In this document: piece after piece, positions 1 through 8,208 of the stretch
Layout of the letters: the number at the start of each line of letters is the position of its first letter
Position numbering within the stretch: the stretch's first letter is position 1
NCBI GenBank assembly: GCA_017983495.1
Contig: JAGOBH010000009.1
Location: 1 to 64,000 of the forward strand
Origin: Pyrinomonadaceae bacterium
Lineage (GTDB): Bacteria; Acidobacteriota; Blastocatellia; Pyrinomonadales; Pyrinomonadaceae
Length of the DNA: 64,000 bases
Direction: 5' to 3'
Notes under the pieces: model-generated
What the model was told of the DNA's origin: nothing
Databases searched by the model: none
Seen by the model: the letters and a program-made list of their open reading frames with translations, nothing else
Position numbers and translations under genes: made by a program

Positions 1-792
1 GACGATCAGAGCCATGATGCGCCTGTTGTCCGACACGGTGTTCATCAGGTCAGATGCCATCTGCGAGGCATTGCGGCCCTGCTGGTCGCTTACCCCATGC
101 GGCGGTGCATCAACCGTGGTCGCGGCTTCGTCCGCGGCCTGATTGGCTCCCGCATGAGCATTATCGGCCTGCATGACATAGCTCTTAAATTTCCAGAGGA
201 TGCCCACCGAGATGACCATTCCGAAAGCGGCGACGGCAAATGCCGGATGGAAACCGAACTTAGCACGAACGATCTCCATAACGATCGGAGCGATGAAAGC
301 ACCGACGTTGATGCCCATATAGAAAATGTTGTAGGCACGGTCCTTGAGGTGGCTGCCCTCGGGATAAAGGTTGCCGACCATGGTCGAGACATTCGGCTTG
401 AAGAAACCGTTACCGATGACCAAACACGTCAGGGCCGCGTAAACCGCCCAAAGTGCCGAGATCGACAGCAGGCCGTGGCCAGCCATAAAGAACACACCGC
501 CGATCATCACAGCCTTACGGTAGCCGGTGATCTTGTCAGCGATCAGACCGCCAATGAGCGGACTCGCGTAAACGAACATCAGGTAATTGGAGTAGAGCGA
601 CGTCGCCTCGCTCGCGGTCCAGCCAAAGCCCTCGGTCGGGTCGCGAAGATATAACGTAAACAGTGCCAGCATCGAATAAAAGCTGAACCGTTCCCACATC
701 TCTGTGGCAAATAATACGTAAAGGCCCTTTGGGTGTTTATCCGTTGTGGCGGTAACATTCCCGTTAGCGATCGTTCCTGCGTTTGCGCTCAT
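1..792 (-). CDS. POT/PTR2-family proton-dependent peptide transporter (3' end beyond window)
   Basis: Reading leftward from an ATG at 792, the frame stays open to the window edge, giving 264 residues without a stop. It has the hallmarks of the proton-coupled oligopeptide transporter family (MFS fold, inner membrane): an E-x-x-E-R-F-type motif in the first helix (residues 31-36, followed by SFYS), and the GNGFFKPN segment plus a following YNIFYMGINVGA segment near residues 130-160. Family members import di- and tripeptides with protons and are about 450-550 residues, so roughly half is present. A hydrophilic stretch near residues 205-235, ending about 30 residues before the edge, probably is the central loop. 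Nothing lies between this gene and the divergent gene at 1043 except the 250-bp shared promoter region. The exact substrate cannot be told. Confidence 0.9.
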   Translation of the reverse strand, partial: MSANAGTIANGNVTATTDKHPKGLYVLFATEMWERFSFYSMLALFTLYLRDPTEGFGWTASEATSLYSNYLMFVYASPLIGGLIADKITGYRKAVMIGGVFFMAGHGLLSISALWAVYAALTCLVIGNGFFKPNVSTMVGNLYPEGSHLKDRAYNIFYMGINVGAFIAPIVMEIVRAKFGFHPAFAVAAFGMVISVGILWKFKSYVMQADNAHAGANQAADEAATTVDAPPHGVSDQQGRNASQMASDLMNTVSDNRRIMALIV

Positions 793-853
793 CGATTTTT
801 TATCCCTTAGTTGTTTAAATTATGAGAAGAGTTAGGCAAAATATAGCAGAATT

Positions 854-863
854 GTTACGTAAC
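854..863. promoter_or_regulatory. 10-bp perfect palindrome GTTACGTAAC between divergent genes
   Basis: The 250-bp gap between the leftward POT transporter (start 792) and the rightward gene at 1043 contains the perfect palindrome GTTACGTAAC. A TATAAT hexamer lies downstream at 911-916 in rightward orientation, but without a convincing -35. The palindrome could be an operator; there is no other support. The rest of the gap is AT-rich and shows no other structure. Confidence 0.25.
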
Positions 864-1042
864 TAAAAGGAAATGTGTGAGGAAAAGCTCTTTCTTAGCT
901 CTTTGCGTTCTATAATTTACGGCTAATACAGGCCGAATGCGTGATACGATCTGAGTCTTTGGTTGCAGGCCAGGGGCACATACGGAAGGTTAAACCGTCA
1001 GAAATCGACTTTTGACGAATCAACACAGGAGGCGAACTTACG

Positions 1043-1381
1043 ATGCTGTTTGTTATTTTGGCGATTTGGTTTGGCTACAAAAAGGCACGTGACACCGGCC
1101 GGAACCCATACCTCTGGGCGGCGATCTGCGGCGTGAGTTTTATCGGCGTGCAAATGTTGGTTGGCTTGGGTGCCGGAGTGTTCGTCGGACTTGGGATCGC
1201 ATTTGCCGGCTGGGACGAGGGCGTTTATGACCAGTATTCGTGGCTGATCACGATCGTCGCTATCGCCGCTAGTTTTGTCACGCTGTTTCTTCTCTTCAAA
1301 TATCTTGACCGCATTCCTGCAGCGGAAACGGCATCTGAACCGCCGCCGCCACCGACGTTCAACGTTGATCCTGAAAACTAA
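1043..1381 (+). CDS. small integral membrane protein, unknown function
   Basis: This is a 112-residue frame with a strong ribosome binding site (AGGAGG at 1027-1032, ten bases before the ATG). The protein shows three hydrophobic segments: near residues 1-12, 22-50 and 66-92. A short proline-rich tail (EPPPPPTF) follows. I do not recognise a family. Its stop codon overlaps the start of the next gene by one base (TAATG), so the two are probably translationally coupled and may function together. Confidence 0.7.
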   Translation: MLFVILAIWFGYKKARDTGRNPYLWAAICGVSFIGVQMLVGLGAGVFVGLGIAFAGWDEGVYDQYSWLITIVAIAASFVTLFLLFKYLDRIPAAETASEPPPPPTFNVDPEN

Positions 1382-2637
1382 TGCAAGAATTCGACAAGAT
1401 CGGGGACGAGATCGAAGCCATTTGGCGTCGCGAGAACTATGACGAAGCGTTGTTTCCGTCGATCGCGGCCGAGGCTCTGAAACGCTCGTCGATACCGCAA
1501 CACACAGACGTCTGGAAGGTCGTCGAGTGGTGTATAGCCCAAGCGGAACTACCGCGACAGCGTGATCTGCCGGGGAAATTTGGCGACCCTCCGGTGACGG
1601 TTTACTCAGGCCCGCGATTTCACATCGACATCTATTTTTGGTTCGAAGGGACGACGGCGATCCACCAGCACGGATTTTGCGGAGCGTTTCAGGTGATGCA
1701 CGGGTCGAGCATACATAGTTGGTATGAGTTTGACTCTGAACGTTCAATCAACACGTTTGCCCAAGTCGGGCAGATGAAACTTAGGTCCTGCGACCTGCTG
1801 CAGGTTGGCGATGTTCAGCAGATCCTGGGCGGCAAAGCCTATATTCATTCGCTGTTTCATCTCGATCAGCCGTCCGCGACGATCGTCGTTCGCACGGACC
1901 GCTCGCCGCTCGAATTGCCGCAATACAGCTACTACAAGCCGAATCTCGCCATCGACCCGTTTTTTGAGCAGGAGACTGTGATCAAAAAGACGCAGCTTGC
2001 CGGAGCCCTGCTGAGGGCAAAGCATACGGACGCCGAACGCATTATCGGCGCGTGGCTGGCGGATTGTGACTTTCAGACGACGTTCAACCTGCTCACTTCG
2101 CTCAGGCACCTGCTGCGCTCCAATCAGCTTGACGAGCTTTTCAGGCTGAGCGAACCGGAATCGCGGTTTGAGCACTATCTTAAGATCGCCGAAGAGCGTC
2201 ACGGCAAAGACGTTTTCCGTCCCGTTTTTCGCCAACAGGATCTACTCGATGACATTCTGAAACGGCGAAGCCTGATCACAAATGCAGATCTCAGGTTCTT
2301 TCTGGCACTGCTGCTGAATGTCGAGGGAAGCCAGCGGATATTTGGCCTCATCAAACAGCGTTCCCCGGACGCCGACCCGCTGGAAAAGGTGCTCGATTGG
2401 ACCTACGATCTCGCAAATTCACGCATCGCCGGCTCGGAACGCTCGAACGTGCTCGGGATAAACGATTTTGGAGACGTCGATCTGTTCGTTCTGGAGCAAG
2501 TACTGAAAGGCCTTGAGGGCGAAGAGATCGCTGCTGCATTTCGTGCGGATTTTGGCGAAGCAGCTGACACAAGCTCGCTCGCGGAAAAGGAGAACGTCAT
2601 TCGCCGGGCCCCGGTCTTTGCACCGCTTTTAGCCTAA
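1381..2637 (+). CDS. hypothetical protein with possible cupin-like N-terminal region
   Basis: The frame encodes 418 residues and starts inside the stop codon of the preceding membrane protein gene. No signal peptide is visible, so it is probably cytoplasmic. Residues about 75-130 contain an aromatic and histidine-rich stretch (FHIDIYFWFEG, then HQHGFCGAFQV and a later HSWYEF) that resembles metal-binding strands of the cupin/RmlC fold. That resemblance is by eye only. The C-terminal half is helical with no recognisable motif. I do not know its function. Coupling with the upstream membrane protein is the only contextual clue. Confidence 0.65.
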   Translation: MQEFDKIGDEIEAIWRRENYDEALFPSIAAEALKRSSIPQHTDVWKVVEWCIAQAELPRQRDLPGKFGDPPVTVYSGPRFHIDIYFWFEGTTAIHQHGFCGAFQVMHGSSIHSWYEFDSERSINTFAQVGQMKLRSCDLLQVGDVQQILGGKAYIHSLFHLDQPSATIVVRTDRSPLELPQYSYYKPNLAIDPFFEQETVIKKTQLAGALLRAKHTDAERIIGAWLADCDFQTTFNLLTSLRHLLRSNQLDELFRLSEPESRFEHYLKIAEERHGKDVFRPVFRQQDLLDDILKRRSLITNADLRFFLALLLNVEGSQRIFGLIKQRSPDADPLEKVLDWTYDLANSRIAGSERSNVLGINDFGDVDLFVLEQVLKGLEGEEIAAAFRADFGEAADTSSLAEKENVIRRAPVFAPLLA

Positions 2638-2662
2638 TTTGGATCACACCGCACAAATCGGT

Positions 2663-2691
2663 TTGCGGGAAAAAATAGAATAATTTAGACT
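2663..2691 (+). promoter_or_regulatory. possible promoter of the tRNA-Ile gene
   Basis: TTGCGG (2663-2668) and TAGACT (2686-2691) are separated by 17 bases and lie just before the tRNA 5' end at 2703. The spacing fits a sigma70-type promoter, but the hexamers match the consensus only partly. Confidence 0.3.
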
Positions 2692-2735
2692 AATTGAGTT
2701 ATGCCCTTGTAGCTCAACGGTTAGAGCAGCGGACT

Positions 2736-3335
2736 TGGGAAGGTTGAGATCTAAGTGGAAAAGCTTGGGTTATGGAGTTCAGCGTGACAATTTAGACATA
2801 GAAGCATGCATTTTTCAGCTTCTGCAACTAAATTTTTCCATGAACTATTGGAACAGCGACGAATATCGATCTGGAACAATTTGTTTTTCGGATCGTTGTG
2901 ATGAAAGCAAAGTGCTGCGTTGTTTTTGCGGTAACCGCAAATTTCGCAACACCCACCTTTCATTTCGATAAGTTGGGATTTCCGTTCATAGCCTCGGCGT
3001 TGCTGAGAAGCGTAGTTTTGCTGTTTGTTGTTAATAAATGTGAGTTTGCATTTAACCGAACAATACTTGCTTTGCTTACCGGCTAGGCTAGAATTGCAAA
3101 CTAGACACGCTTTTTTCATACGATCTCAACGCAATGGGTTGCTAATTTGTTATCAATAGCATTTTAGTAGAATCTGTTAAATTCGGGGAAGCCTAAACAT
3201 CATTCGATGCATGGTAATCCCGAGCCAAGCCGGCAACGTGCCGGAAGGTGTAGAGACTTGACAGCAGACTCGTAAAGAGAAGAGAAAGTCCAGACCACAA
3301 ACCTGAAAGGGGCGTCGAAAGGCGTAGTTGGTAAG
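2736..3335 (+). ncRNA. group I self-splicing intron (IC3-like) in the tRNA anticodon loop
   Basis: The 600-nt intron shows the full set of group I elements. P1 pairs the exon end GACU (2732-2735) with GGUU (2742-2745), placing a U-G pair at the 5' splice site. P2 pairs 2743-2751 with 3122-3130 (GTTGAGATC/GATCTCAAC), and its loop is filled by an HNH gene. P3 is CTGTTAA (3174-3180) with TTGACAG (3258-3264). P4 is TTCGGG (3182-3187) with CCCGAG (3219-3224). P6 is CCGGC/GCCGG around 3230-3244. P7 is GACT (3255-3258) with AGTC (3287-3290). A P9-region hairpin, CGTC-GAAA-GGCG, has a GNRA loop. The last base, G3335, is the expected terminal guanosine. The core (CCGAGCCAAGC, GGAAGGTGTAGAGACT) closely resembles cyanobacterial tRNA-Leu and Azoarcus tRNA-Ile introns. 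Because P1 and P2 share bases 2743-2745, P2 may be only six pairs in the active fold. Confidence 0.92.
2751..3119 (-). CDS. HNH homing-type endonuclease encoded antisense inside the group I intron
   Basis: This 122-residue protein has two zinc-binding parts. An N-terminal finger carries C5, C8, C20 and C24. An HNH domain follows with C58-x2-C61, the H73-H74-N75 core, then C108-x2-C111-H112 and H116. HNH enzymes of this kind nick or cut DNA with a beta-beta-alpha-metal active site, and many are intron homing endonucleases. The gene lies in the P2 loop and is read against the tRNA and ribozyme. Its last stop base uses the closing base of P2 (C2751), and its ATG is two bases inside the other strand of P2, so the frame fills the loop completely. 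It is far more AT-rich than the neighbouring genes, which suggests separate acquisition. No strong ribosome binding site is visible. The frame is uninterrupted and the motifs are intact, so it is probably functional. Confidence 0.87.
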   Translation of the reverse strand: MKKACLVCNSSLAGKQSKYCSVKCKLTFINNKQQNYASQQRRGYERKSQLIEMKGGCCEICGYRKNNAALCFHHNDPKNKLFQIDIRRCSNSSWKNLVAEAEKCMLLCLNCHAELHNPSFST

Positions 3336-3367
<32 letters not shown>

Positions 3368-3400
3368 CGAGGGCATACTTACTTTTCTTGTTCTTCTGAC

Positions 3401-5764
3401 TTATTTCCTAATTCCAAACCGAAACGTAAGTCCGACGCTTGCCGTGAACGGATAGCCCGGTGTTGCATGGATACGGGACGCTATGTCGCACGTTCCGCAG
3501 GTTCTCGATTCAAAGTAGTTTTGCGTTTCGTAGTATTTCTTGTTGAGGACATTATCGATCGAGAAATTTAGATCTACCCATTTTCTGAGCCGTTTTGAGA
3601 TCGCGAAATCGACAACATCATTGCCACCGGCACGGATCGTCCGGTCGTCAGGATCAAGGCGATAGCTTGAGATATGCCGCCACGTCAATGACGAGTTGAA
3701 GCCGCGAAACTCGGCAAGAACGAGGCCGCCGTTGGCGACGAGATGGGGGGCACTATCGACGATCACGCGTTCACCCAACGCCGTCCGCTCGCCGCGATAA
3801 AATGCACTGATGACGTTCGTCGCTCCTGCGTTAAGGCTTAGATTCTTAAATAATCGAACAGACGTGCGAGCCTCAAAACCATATGAGCGTGTTGGTCCGA
3901 GGAGCTCGATGCTGCCGTCGTCCGGAATGTAAACCTGTTCATTTGAGCGGTCGATGAGAAACGCGCTGAACACACCGGAAACTCTCGATCCGTTATATGA
4001 CGCTCCCGTTTGATAAAAATCGGTCAGAGAGACCATTCGCGCATTTGGTTCTCGGATCACGCTGCGGGCGTCTTGCGACGAAATTCCCCGGCCATAATTA
4101 GCGTAGAGGCTGATCGGAGTGTTTTCCCACGGCGACCACGCAACTGACAGTTTCGGCTGAAACTCACCCTTGCCCTGTTTTCCGATCAGATCGGTTCGCA
4201 CGGCTCCCAGCTCAAAACCATTCACATCATAACTGAAATAGTCGTACCGCAGACCCATTTCGATTCGAAGATGTCCGTGCAAAAATGACATCGCGTTTTG
4301 CAGATAGCCGGCATAATTATTGATATTAGCCTTTGCTGAAGTAAGCAGGACGTCCGGATTTGCCTCGTTGCCCGGAAGAAACTTCCGGTTCGGGTTACGG
4401 CCGACCGACGGATATAGGCCGACGTTGACCTGGTTGGCGTGAACATTTGCACCGATAGTCAGCAGAGAATATGACCCAAATGCCTTGTACGGCTTCAAAT
4501 ATTGAAAGTTTGCGGCCTCCTGAAGCCGGGAATCGTGCTGCTGGATCTCGTCGCCGAAAGTCGGGTCAGCGGCGAAAAACGTAAAATTTGAGAAAAGATC
4601 GAACAGCGATCTCCCGATATAGGTATCTGCCTTGATCGTTTCGCCTGAAGCAAGTTCCTTACGAAAGTAGATCGCACCGGTTCCGATCCGCACTTTGCCG
4701 CCGTTGTCGGGATCTATGTATCCAAAGCGATCCAGTTCGCCGCTCGCCACCAGGTCTAGCGGGATCTGGCCCGACGAAGTAAAATCATTTCGCCCGAAAT
4801 TGAATTTTAATCCCAAGGCCTGCTGTTCGCTGAATTTATGCGTGAAATTTCCGGACAAGTTATCGCGACGATATTTTAGCGGATTTATAAACGGGCCATC
4901 GGTATAACTTGGTTCGTAAGCAATAAATGCATCTGTGTTCTTCCAATTTGGCGAATAGGCGAAAAATCCGCGAAACGTGTTGTTCACTCCGCCCTGTACC
5001 CGTGCGGTAAAACTATTTGGCAACGATTCTTTTTGCCTGATCTGGACAACGCCAAGTCCGGAAAAATCGCCATATGCAGCCGAAAAGGGGCCGTTTATGA
5101 TGGACACGTCCTGCACGAGTTCCGGTGACAGGGATTTCAGAGCACCGAGATAACCCTGGCCGTGCCCCTGCGTGCCCTGATTTTGCTGTATGTTATCGAC
5201 AACGATCTTTACGCCGCCGCCAACACCGCCATGATCGGTATTAAATCCGTATCTCCTCACCTCGAGTGATTTGCCGCCGCCTTCGTGCTGGCCGGCGTTG
5301 ATACCGGCCCCAAGAGTCTGCAGCAGTTGATCGTCGCGGGCAAAAAGATCGTTCTTATAGACCGCGTCATTTCTGGTTTCGATGTCGGGTGTCAGTGCAT
5401 CGTCGCGAATGGTTATACTTTCATTTATGGGCGCGATCGTGTATGTGATCTTTGCCTGAATGTCGGCGATATTATCCGTCGGGCCATAAAGGAGCGTCAC
5501 GGGTGCGATATTTTTGCCGGAGATTTTTACAATTACAATCCCGGTTGGAACGTTAAGTGAAAATCGCCCCTCGCTGTCGCTAACAACATTGTGTTTTCGG
5601 CCGTCGGCCTCAACCTCAATATTCACTCCGGGAACAAATTCAAACTGCGAGGTCACAGCGGTTCCGGCAAGTCGTCGCGATTCCTGTGAGAGTGCCGGGT
5701 CGCTGAGTGCAAGCAGCGCCAGAACCGCCAAACCCAAAATGCGTATCGACACCGATCTCGACAT
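3401..5764 (-). CDS. TonB-dependent outer-membrane receptor, possibly nickel-related
   Basis: Started at 5764 the protein has 787 residues. I chose that ATG because GGAGGG lies nine bases upstream and a clean signal peptide follows (MSRSVSIRILGLAVLALLAL, cut near SQES). An in-frame ATG at 5827 lies inside an inverted repeat. The N-terminus has a carboxypeptidase-regulatory-like beta domain (about residues 35-105). It is followed by a plug domain (about 115-245, with a NIQQNQGTQGHGQG region) and a long 22-strand-type barrel ending in an aromatic C-terminus (TFRFGIRK). Such receptors import metal chelates, cobalamin or siderophores using TonB energy. nikR lies immediately upstream on the same strand, as with nickel-regulated receptors elsewhere, so nickel or another metal chelate is a reasonable but unproven substrate. 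Confidence 0.88.
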   Translation of the reverse strand: MSRSVSIRILGLAVLALLALSDPALSQESRRLAGTAVTSQFEFVPGVNIEVEADGRKHNVVSDSEGRFSLNVPTGIVIVKISGKNIAPVTLLYGPTDNIADIQAKITYTIAPINESITIRDDALTPDIETRNDAVYKNDLFARDDQLLQTLGAGINAGQHEGGGKSLEVRRYGFNTDHGGVGGGVKIVVDNIQQNQGTQGHGQGYLGALKSLSPELVQDVSIINGPFSAAYGDFSGLGVVQIRQKESLPNSFTARVQGGVNNTFRGFFAYSPNWKNTDAFIAYEPSYTDGPFINPLKYRRDNLSGNFTHKFSEQQALGLKFNFGRNDFTSSGQIPLDLVASGELDRFGYIDPDNGGKVRIGTGAIYFRKELASGETIKADTYIGRSLFDLFSNFTFFAADPTFGDEIQQHDSRLQEAANFQYLKPYKAFGSYSLLTIGANVHANQVNVGLYPSVGRNPNRKFLPGNEANPDVLLTSAKANINNYAGYLQNAMSFLHGHLRIEMGLRYDYFSYDVNGFELGAVRTDLIGKQGKGEFQPKLSVAWSPWENTPISLYANYGRGISSQDARSVIREPNARMVSLTDFYQTGASYNGSRVSGVFSAFLIDRSNEQVYIPDDGSIELLGPTRSYGFEARTSVRLFKNLSLNAGATNVISAFYRGERTALGERVIVDSAPHLVANGGLVLAEFRGFNSSLTWRHISSYRLDPDDRTIRAGGNDVVDFAISKRLRKWVDLNFSIDNVLNKKYYETQNYFESRTCGTCDIASRIHATPGYPFTASVGLTFRFGIRK

Positions 5765-5810
5765 AGTGAAAATCCCTCCGCTCAATGCCATCAACACGGC
5801 GGATTTGATA

Positions 5811-5837
5811 GTAACACGATTTTTCATATCGTGCCAC
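5811..5837. promoter_or_regulatory. inverted-repeat operator candidate upstream of the TonB receptor
   Basis: Arms GTAACACGAT (5811-5820) and ATCGTGCCAC (5828-5837) form an inverted repeat (8 of 10 positions match) around a seven-base spacer. It lies 47-73 bases upstream of the preferred receptor start and between that gene and nikR. A ribbon-helix-helix regulator such as NikR binds two-arm palindromes, so this is a natural candidate site. It is not an exact match to the NikR consensus I know. Confidence 0.4.
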
Positions 5838-5897
5838 CACTAATTTCCGGTGCTGATCGTTCGTCACTCATAAGAGGGGGAAATTTGTTTGAATTGG

Positions 5898-6323
5898 TTA
5901 GGCAATTGCCGACGAAGGAAGTGTTAGAAAGAGCTTGCCGTTTTTGATGCCTTTAAGACAAAGAAGTCTATCAGACAACTCAGTGATCCTGGCAATCGGT
6001 CCCCGAACGGCCAGTATTTCGAGGCAGTCGTCGTGGTTTACATGAAGATGCATGACGGACAGAATTATCGAATGCTCGACGTGCTGAATATCGGCCATTT
6101 CATGCTGTAGATTTGCGGCATGGTGGTCATAGACCAGTGTAAGGCTTCCGATCACATCACCGGCTTCTTTTAAATCCTCGAGCTTTGCCTTTATCAAAGC
6201 TTCGCGCATCAGATCGCGAAGAGCTTCAGATCTAGTGTCATATCCCTGCGTAGTGATCAGATTATCAAAACTGACTAACAGATCGTCCTCGACACTAACG
6301 CCAAATCTCGTCAATTCACTCAT
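5898..6323 (-). CDS. nikR: nickel-responsive transcriptional regulator NikR
   Basis: The 141-residue protein matches NikR in length and layout. Residues 1-45 form a ribbon-helix-helix DNA-binding domain (start MSELTRFGVSVEDDLL, then TRSEALRDLMREAL). The C-terminal ACT-like domain carries the nickel ligands H81, H92, H94 and C100, with the same spacing as the H76, H87, H89 and C95 set of the E. coli protein. NikR is a tetramer that binds operators when loaded with nickel. The gene is transcribed toward the TonB receptor, 133 bases away, and is divergent from the unknown gene at 6448. The TonB receptor is the likely target. Confidence 0.93.
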   Translation of the reverse strand: MSELTRFGVSVEDDLLVSFDNLITTQGYDTRSEALRDLMREALIKAKLEDLKEAGDVIGSLTLVYDHHAANLQHEMADIQHVEHSIILSVMHLHVNHDDCLEILAVRGPIARITELSDRLLCLKGIKNGKLFLTLPSSAIA

Positions 6324-6447
6324 AGTTCAAACCTGGGCACGCACCCCAAAATGTTAGTTTACTAGTCGCCATAGCCCCGAGTACGTTTAGTATTGAGGTT
6401 ATACCTTTTGAATGATCAAGTAAATCTTGCTAATATCGTCGAAAGTA

Positions 6448-7038
6448 ATGACGAAAGGGGCTACCAATCCATCGAAATTCGGACGACTCGCGAATCGCGG
6501 CGTCCTTTTGTTTGGACTGATAAGCGTCCTTTTCTGTTCGATTTCGTTGGCTGGTTTGGGGTCAGATCGTTCCTCTGACCTGGTTTTTTGTCCATTGCAG
6601 AAACAGTGGGTGAAGCGTCTTGAGCCTGAAAGAGTAGTACGTCGGGAGCCTTTGACCGACATTTGTGCCCCGAAGAAAGACAAAACCGTCTTCCTCGAAA
6701 AATTGCTCGGTTCGTTTCGGTCAAAGATCGGGATCTACAAAGCGGCAAATATCGGCGAGCTGTTTTTGAACTACAAGGCGAAAGGTAACGGAGCGTTTTC
6801 TGAATTACCGAGTTCGCCGCCGGAGCGCAAAACGCCCTTGTTTGTTGTTGATAAGGTATTGAGCGGCTCCGTAGCGAATCGTTTTGGTAATATCGCAACG
6901 ATCGTTCAGATCTTTTCCCTTGAACATCTTTCCCGACCGCCCACACAGACGGCCAAATCTCATTTTTCTCCCGCATTGTTTAGTGATCTTGAATCGGTTT
7001 CGACCTCGACAAGCCCCCGCGGCCCACCCATGGCTTAA
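6448..7038 (+). CDS. hypothetical exported or membrane-anchored protein next to metal genes
   Basis: This is a 196-residue frame starting at the ATG at 6448; upstream in-frame starts (TTG at 6427) are weaker. Residues about 14-35 are a hydrophobic export or anchor segment (RGVLLFGLISVLFCSISLAG). A Cys-containing stretch (FCPLQKQWVKR and later DICAPKKDK) follows, and the tail ends in SPRGPPMA. I do not recognise a family. It is divergent from nikR and precedes the MbnP gene on the same strand after a 305-base gap, so a role in metal handling is only contextual. Confidence 0.5.
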   Translation: MTKGATNPSKFGRLANRGVLLFGLISVLFCSISLAGLGSDRSSDLVFCPLQKQWVKRLEPERVVRREPLTDICAPKKDKTVFLEKLLGSFRSKIGIYKAANIGELFLNYKAKGNGAFSELPSSPPERKTPLFVVDKVLSGSVANRFGNIATIVQIFSLEHLSRPPTQTAKSHFSPALFSDLESVSTSTSPRGPPMA

Positions 7039-7104
7039 TTAAAATTGATCAATCGAAGCAATTTTTCGGCAACGCAAGTATGCAGTTGCCTGATTACATT
7101 TGTT

Positions 7105-7147
7105 TGCCTCGTCCGGAAGGGATCATGCCTCGTCTGGACGGACAGAT
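7105..7147. promoter_or_regulatory. tandem direct repeat upstream of the MbnP gene
   Basis: TGCCTCGTC occurs at 7105-7113 and again at 7126-7134, followed by similar GGA-containing tails. The period is 21 bases, two helical turns. It lies in the 305-base gap before the MbnP gene and could be a pair of regulator binding sites. The rest of that gap (7039-7343) shows no other structure or gene. Confidence 0.3.
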
Positions 7148-7343
7148 AATGAACAATTAACTCGAATCGATATTCCGGTTTTTTGACTCCGTGCGGTGTC
7201 TAATGCCAACACAGACCCGCCCGGCATACCGTAAAACTAAATTGCATAGCCCCTCACAAGGCCGCGCGGAGTTCCCCACGGGGAGCGGAAACCGGAGATC
7301 GTGTATCGGCAGGAAATGCCACGAATCGAAAGGAGATATCACT

Positions 7344-8204
7344 ATGGGAAAGGTATTGACCGTAATTATTTATATTTTGGGCGGCTTGACTGTCGCATTT
7401 GCTCAGATGCAGCCAGTCAGCATCAAATTTCAGGCGGTCGTCGGAACGACGCCATTCAGTTGTTCTGAAACGTACGAGATCGGTTCCACGCATTCGAAAA
7501 CGACCGTTTCGGATTTCCGATTCTTTGTACAGGATGTGGTTCTGGTGGACAACAAAGGTAAGGATATACCAGTAAAACTTACGAACGAAGGTAAATTCCA
7601 AACGGAGGGCGTGGCTCTGCTCGATTTTGAGAATGGTATAGGAACGTGCAAAAACGGCACTCCGGAGCTCAACACAACGATCCGCGGCGAGGTGCCAAAG
7701 GGAAAATATACCGGGCTGAAATTCAAGATCGGGGTGCCCGAGGAGCTAAACCACCTCGACCCGACAAAGCAGCCTTCACCGCTCAATATCACTCGGATGA
7801 TGTGGTCGTGGCAATCGGGCTACAAGTTCATTCGTATCGACACCAAGACTTCGGGCAGGCCAAACGGCTATGTCCTTCACCTGGGAAGTGCCGGATGTAA
7901 GACAGACGCCAATGGACAGACCACGTGCGAGAACCCCAACCGACCGGCGTTTAGTTTCTCGAAATTTGATATTGCGAAGGACGTGGTAAACGTCGATCTA
8001 AAGGCTCTATATGCGTCAGCAAATGTCGATATCAATCAGGAAAAGACGGCAGCCGGGTGTATGTCAGCTCCGGATGACACCGATTGTAGATCAGTGTTCC
8101 TGAATCTCGGACTCGCCTTTGGTGACGCAAAACCGTCCTCGCAGACTTTCTTGCGGGTCGACAAAATGCCGAAAGGCTCAGCCGGAATTGGCACAAAGAG
8201 GTAA
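7344..8204 (+). CDS. MbnP-like periplasmic copper-binding protein
   Basis: The ATG at 7344 is preceded by AAAGGAG eight bases upstream and gives 286 residues with a signal peptide (cut near residue 20, AFA-QMQ). The protein matches the MbnP family, formerly the four-Cys member of the 'metallo-mystery pair'. It has early features VSIKFQAVVG and VSDFRFFVQDV, cysteines at 40, 102, 185 and 195 plus two near the end, and the W154-S-W156 segment in RMMWSWQSGYKF. In characterised pairs a tryptophan of MbnP is oxidised to kynurenine by MbnH, creating a copper site. Which tryptophan is used here is not known. The MbnH gene follows four bases downstream, confirming the pair. No methanobactin precursor or biosynthesis gene is visible in the window. 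Confidence 0.85.
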   Translation: MGKVLTVIIYILGGLTVAFAQMQPVSIKFQAVVGTTPFSCSETYEIGSTHSKTTVSDFRFFVQDVVLVDNKGKDIPVKLTNEGKFQTEGVALLDFENGIGTCKNGTPELNTTIRGEVPKGKYTGLKFKIGVPEELNHLDPTKQPSPLNITRMMWSWQSGYKFIRIDTKTSGRPNGYVLHLGSAGCKTDANGQTTCENPNRPAFSFSKFDIAKDVVNVDLKALYASANVDINQEKTAAGCMSAPDDTDCRSVFLNLGLAFGDAKPSSQTFLRVDKMPKGSAGIGTKR

Positions 8205-8208
8205 TTCA

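Noticed and set aside
97..654. Open frame on the + strand opposite the transporter
   Set aside because: The opposite strand encodes POT-family motifs over the whole span; this frame is its shadow.
998..1747. 249-codon frame on the - strand
   Set aside because: It covers two coupled + strand genes with a strong ribosome binding site, and has Arg-rich shadow composition.
2735..2971. Frame on the + strand inside the intron
   Set aside because: It begins at the splice site and crosses P1/P2; the HNH motifs are on the other strand.
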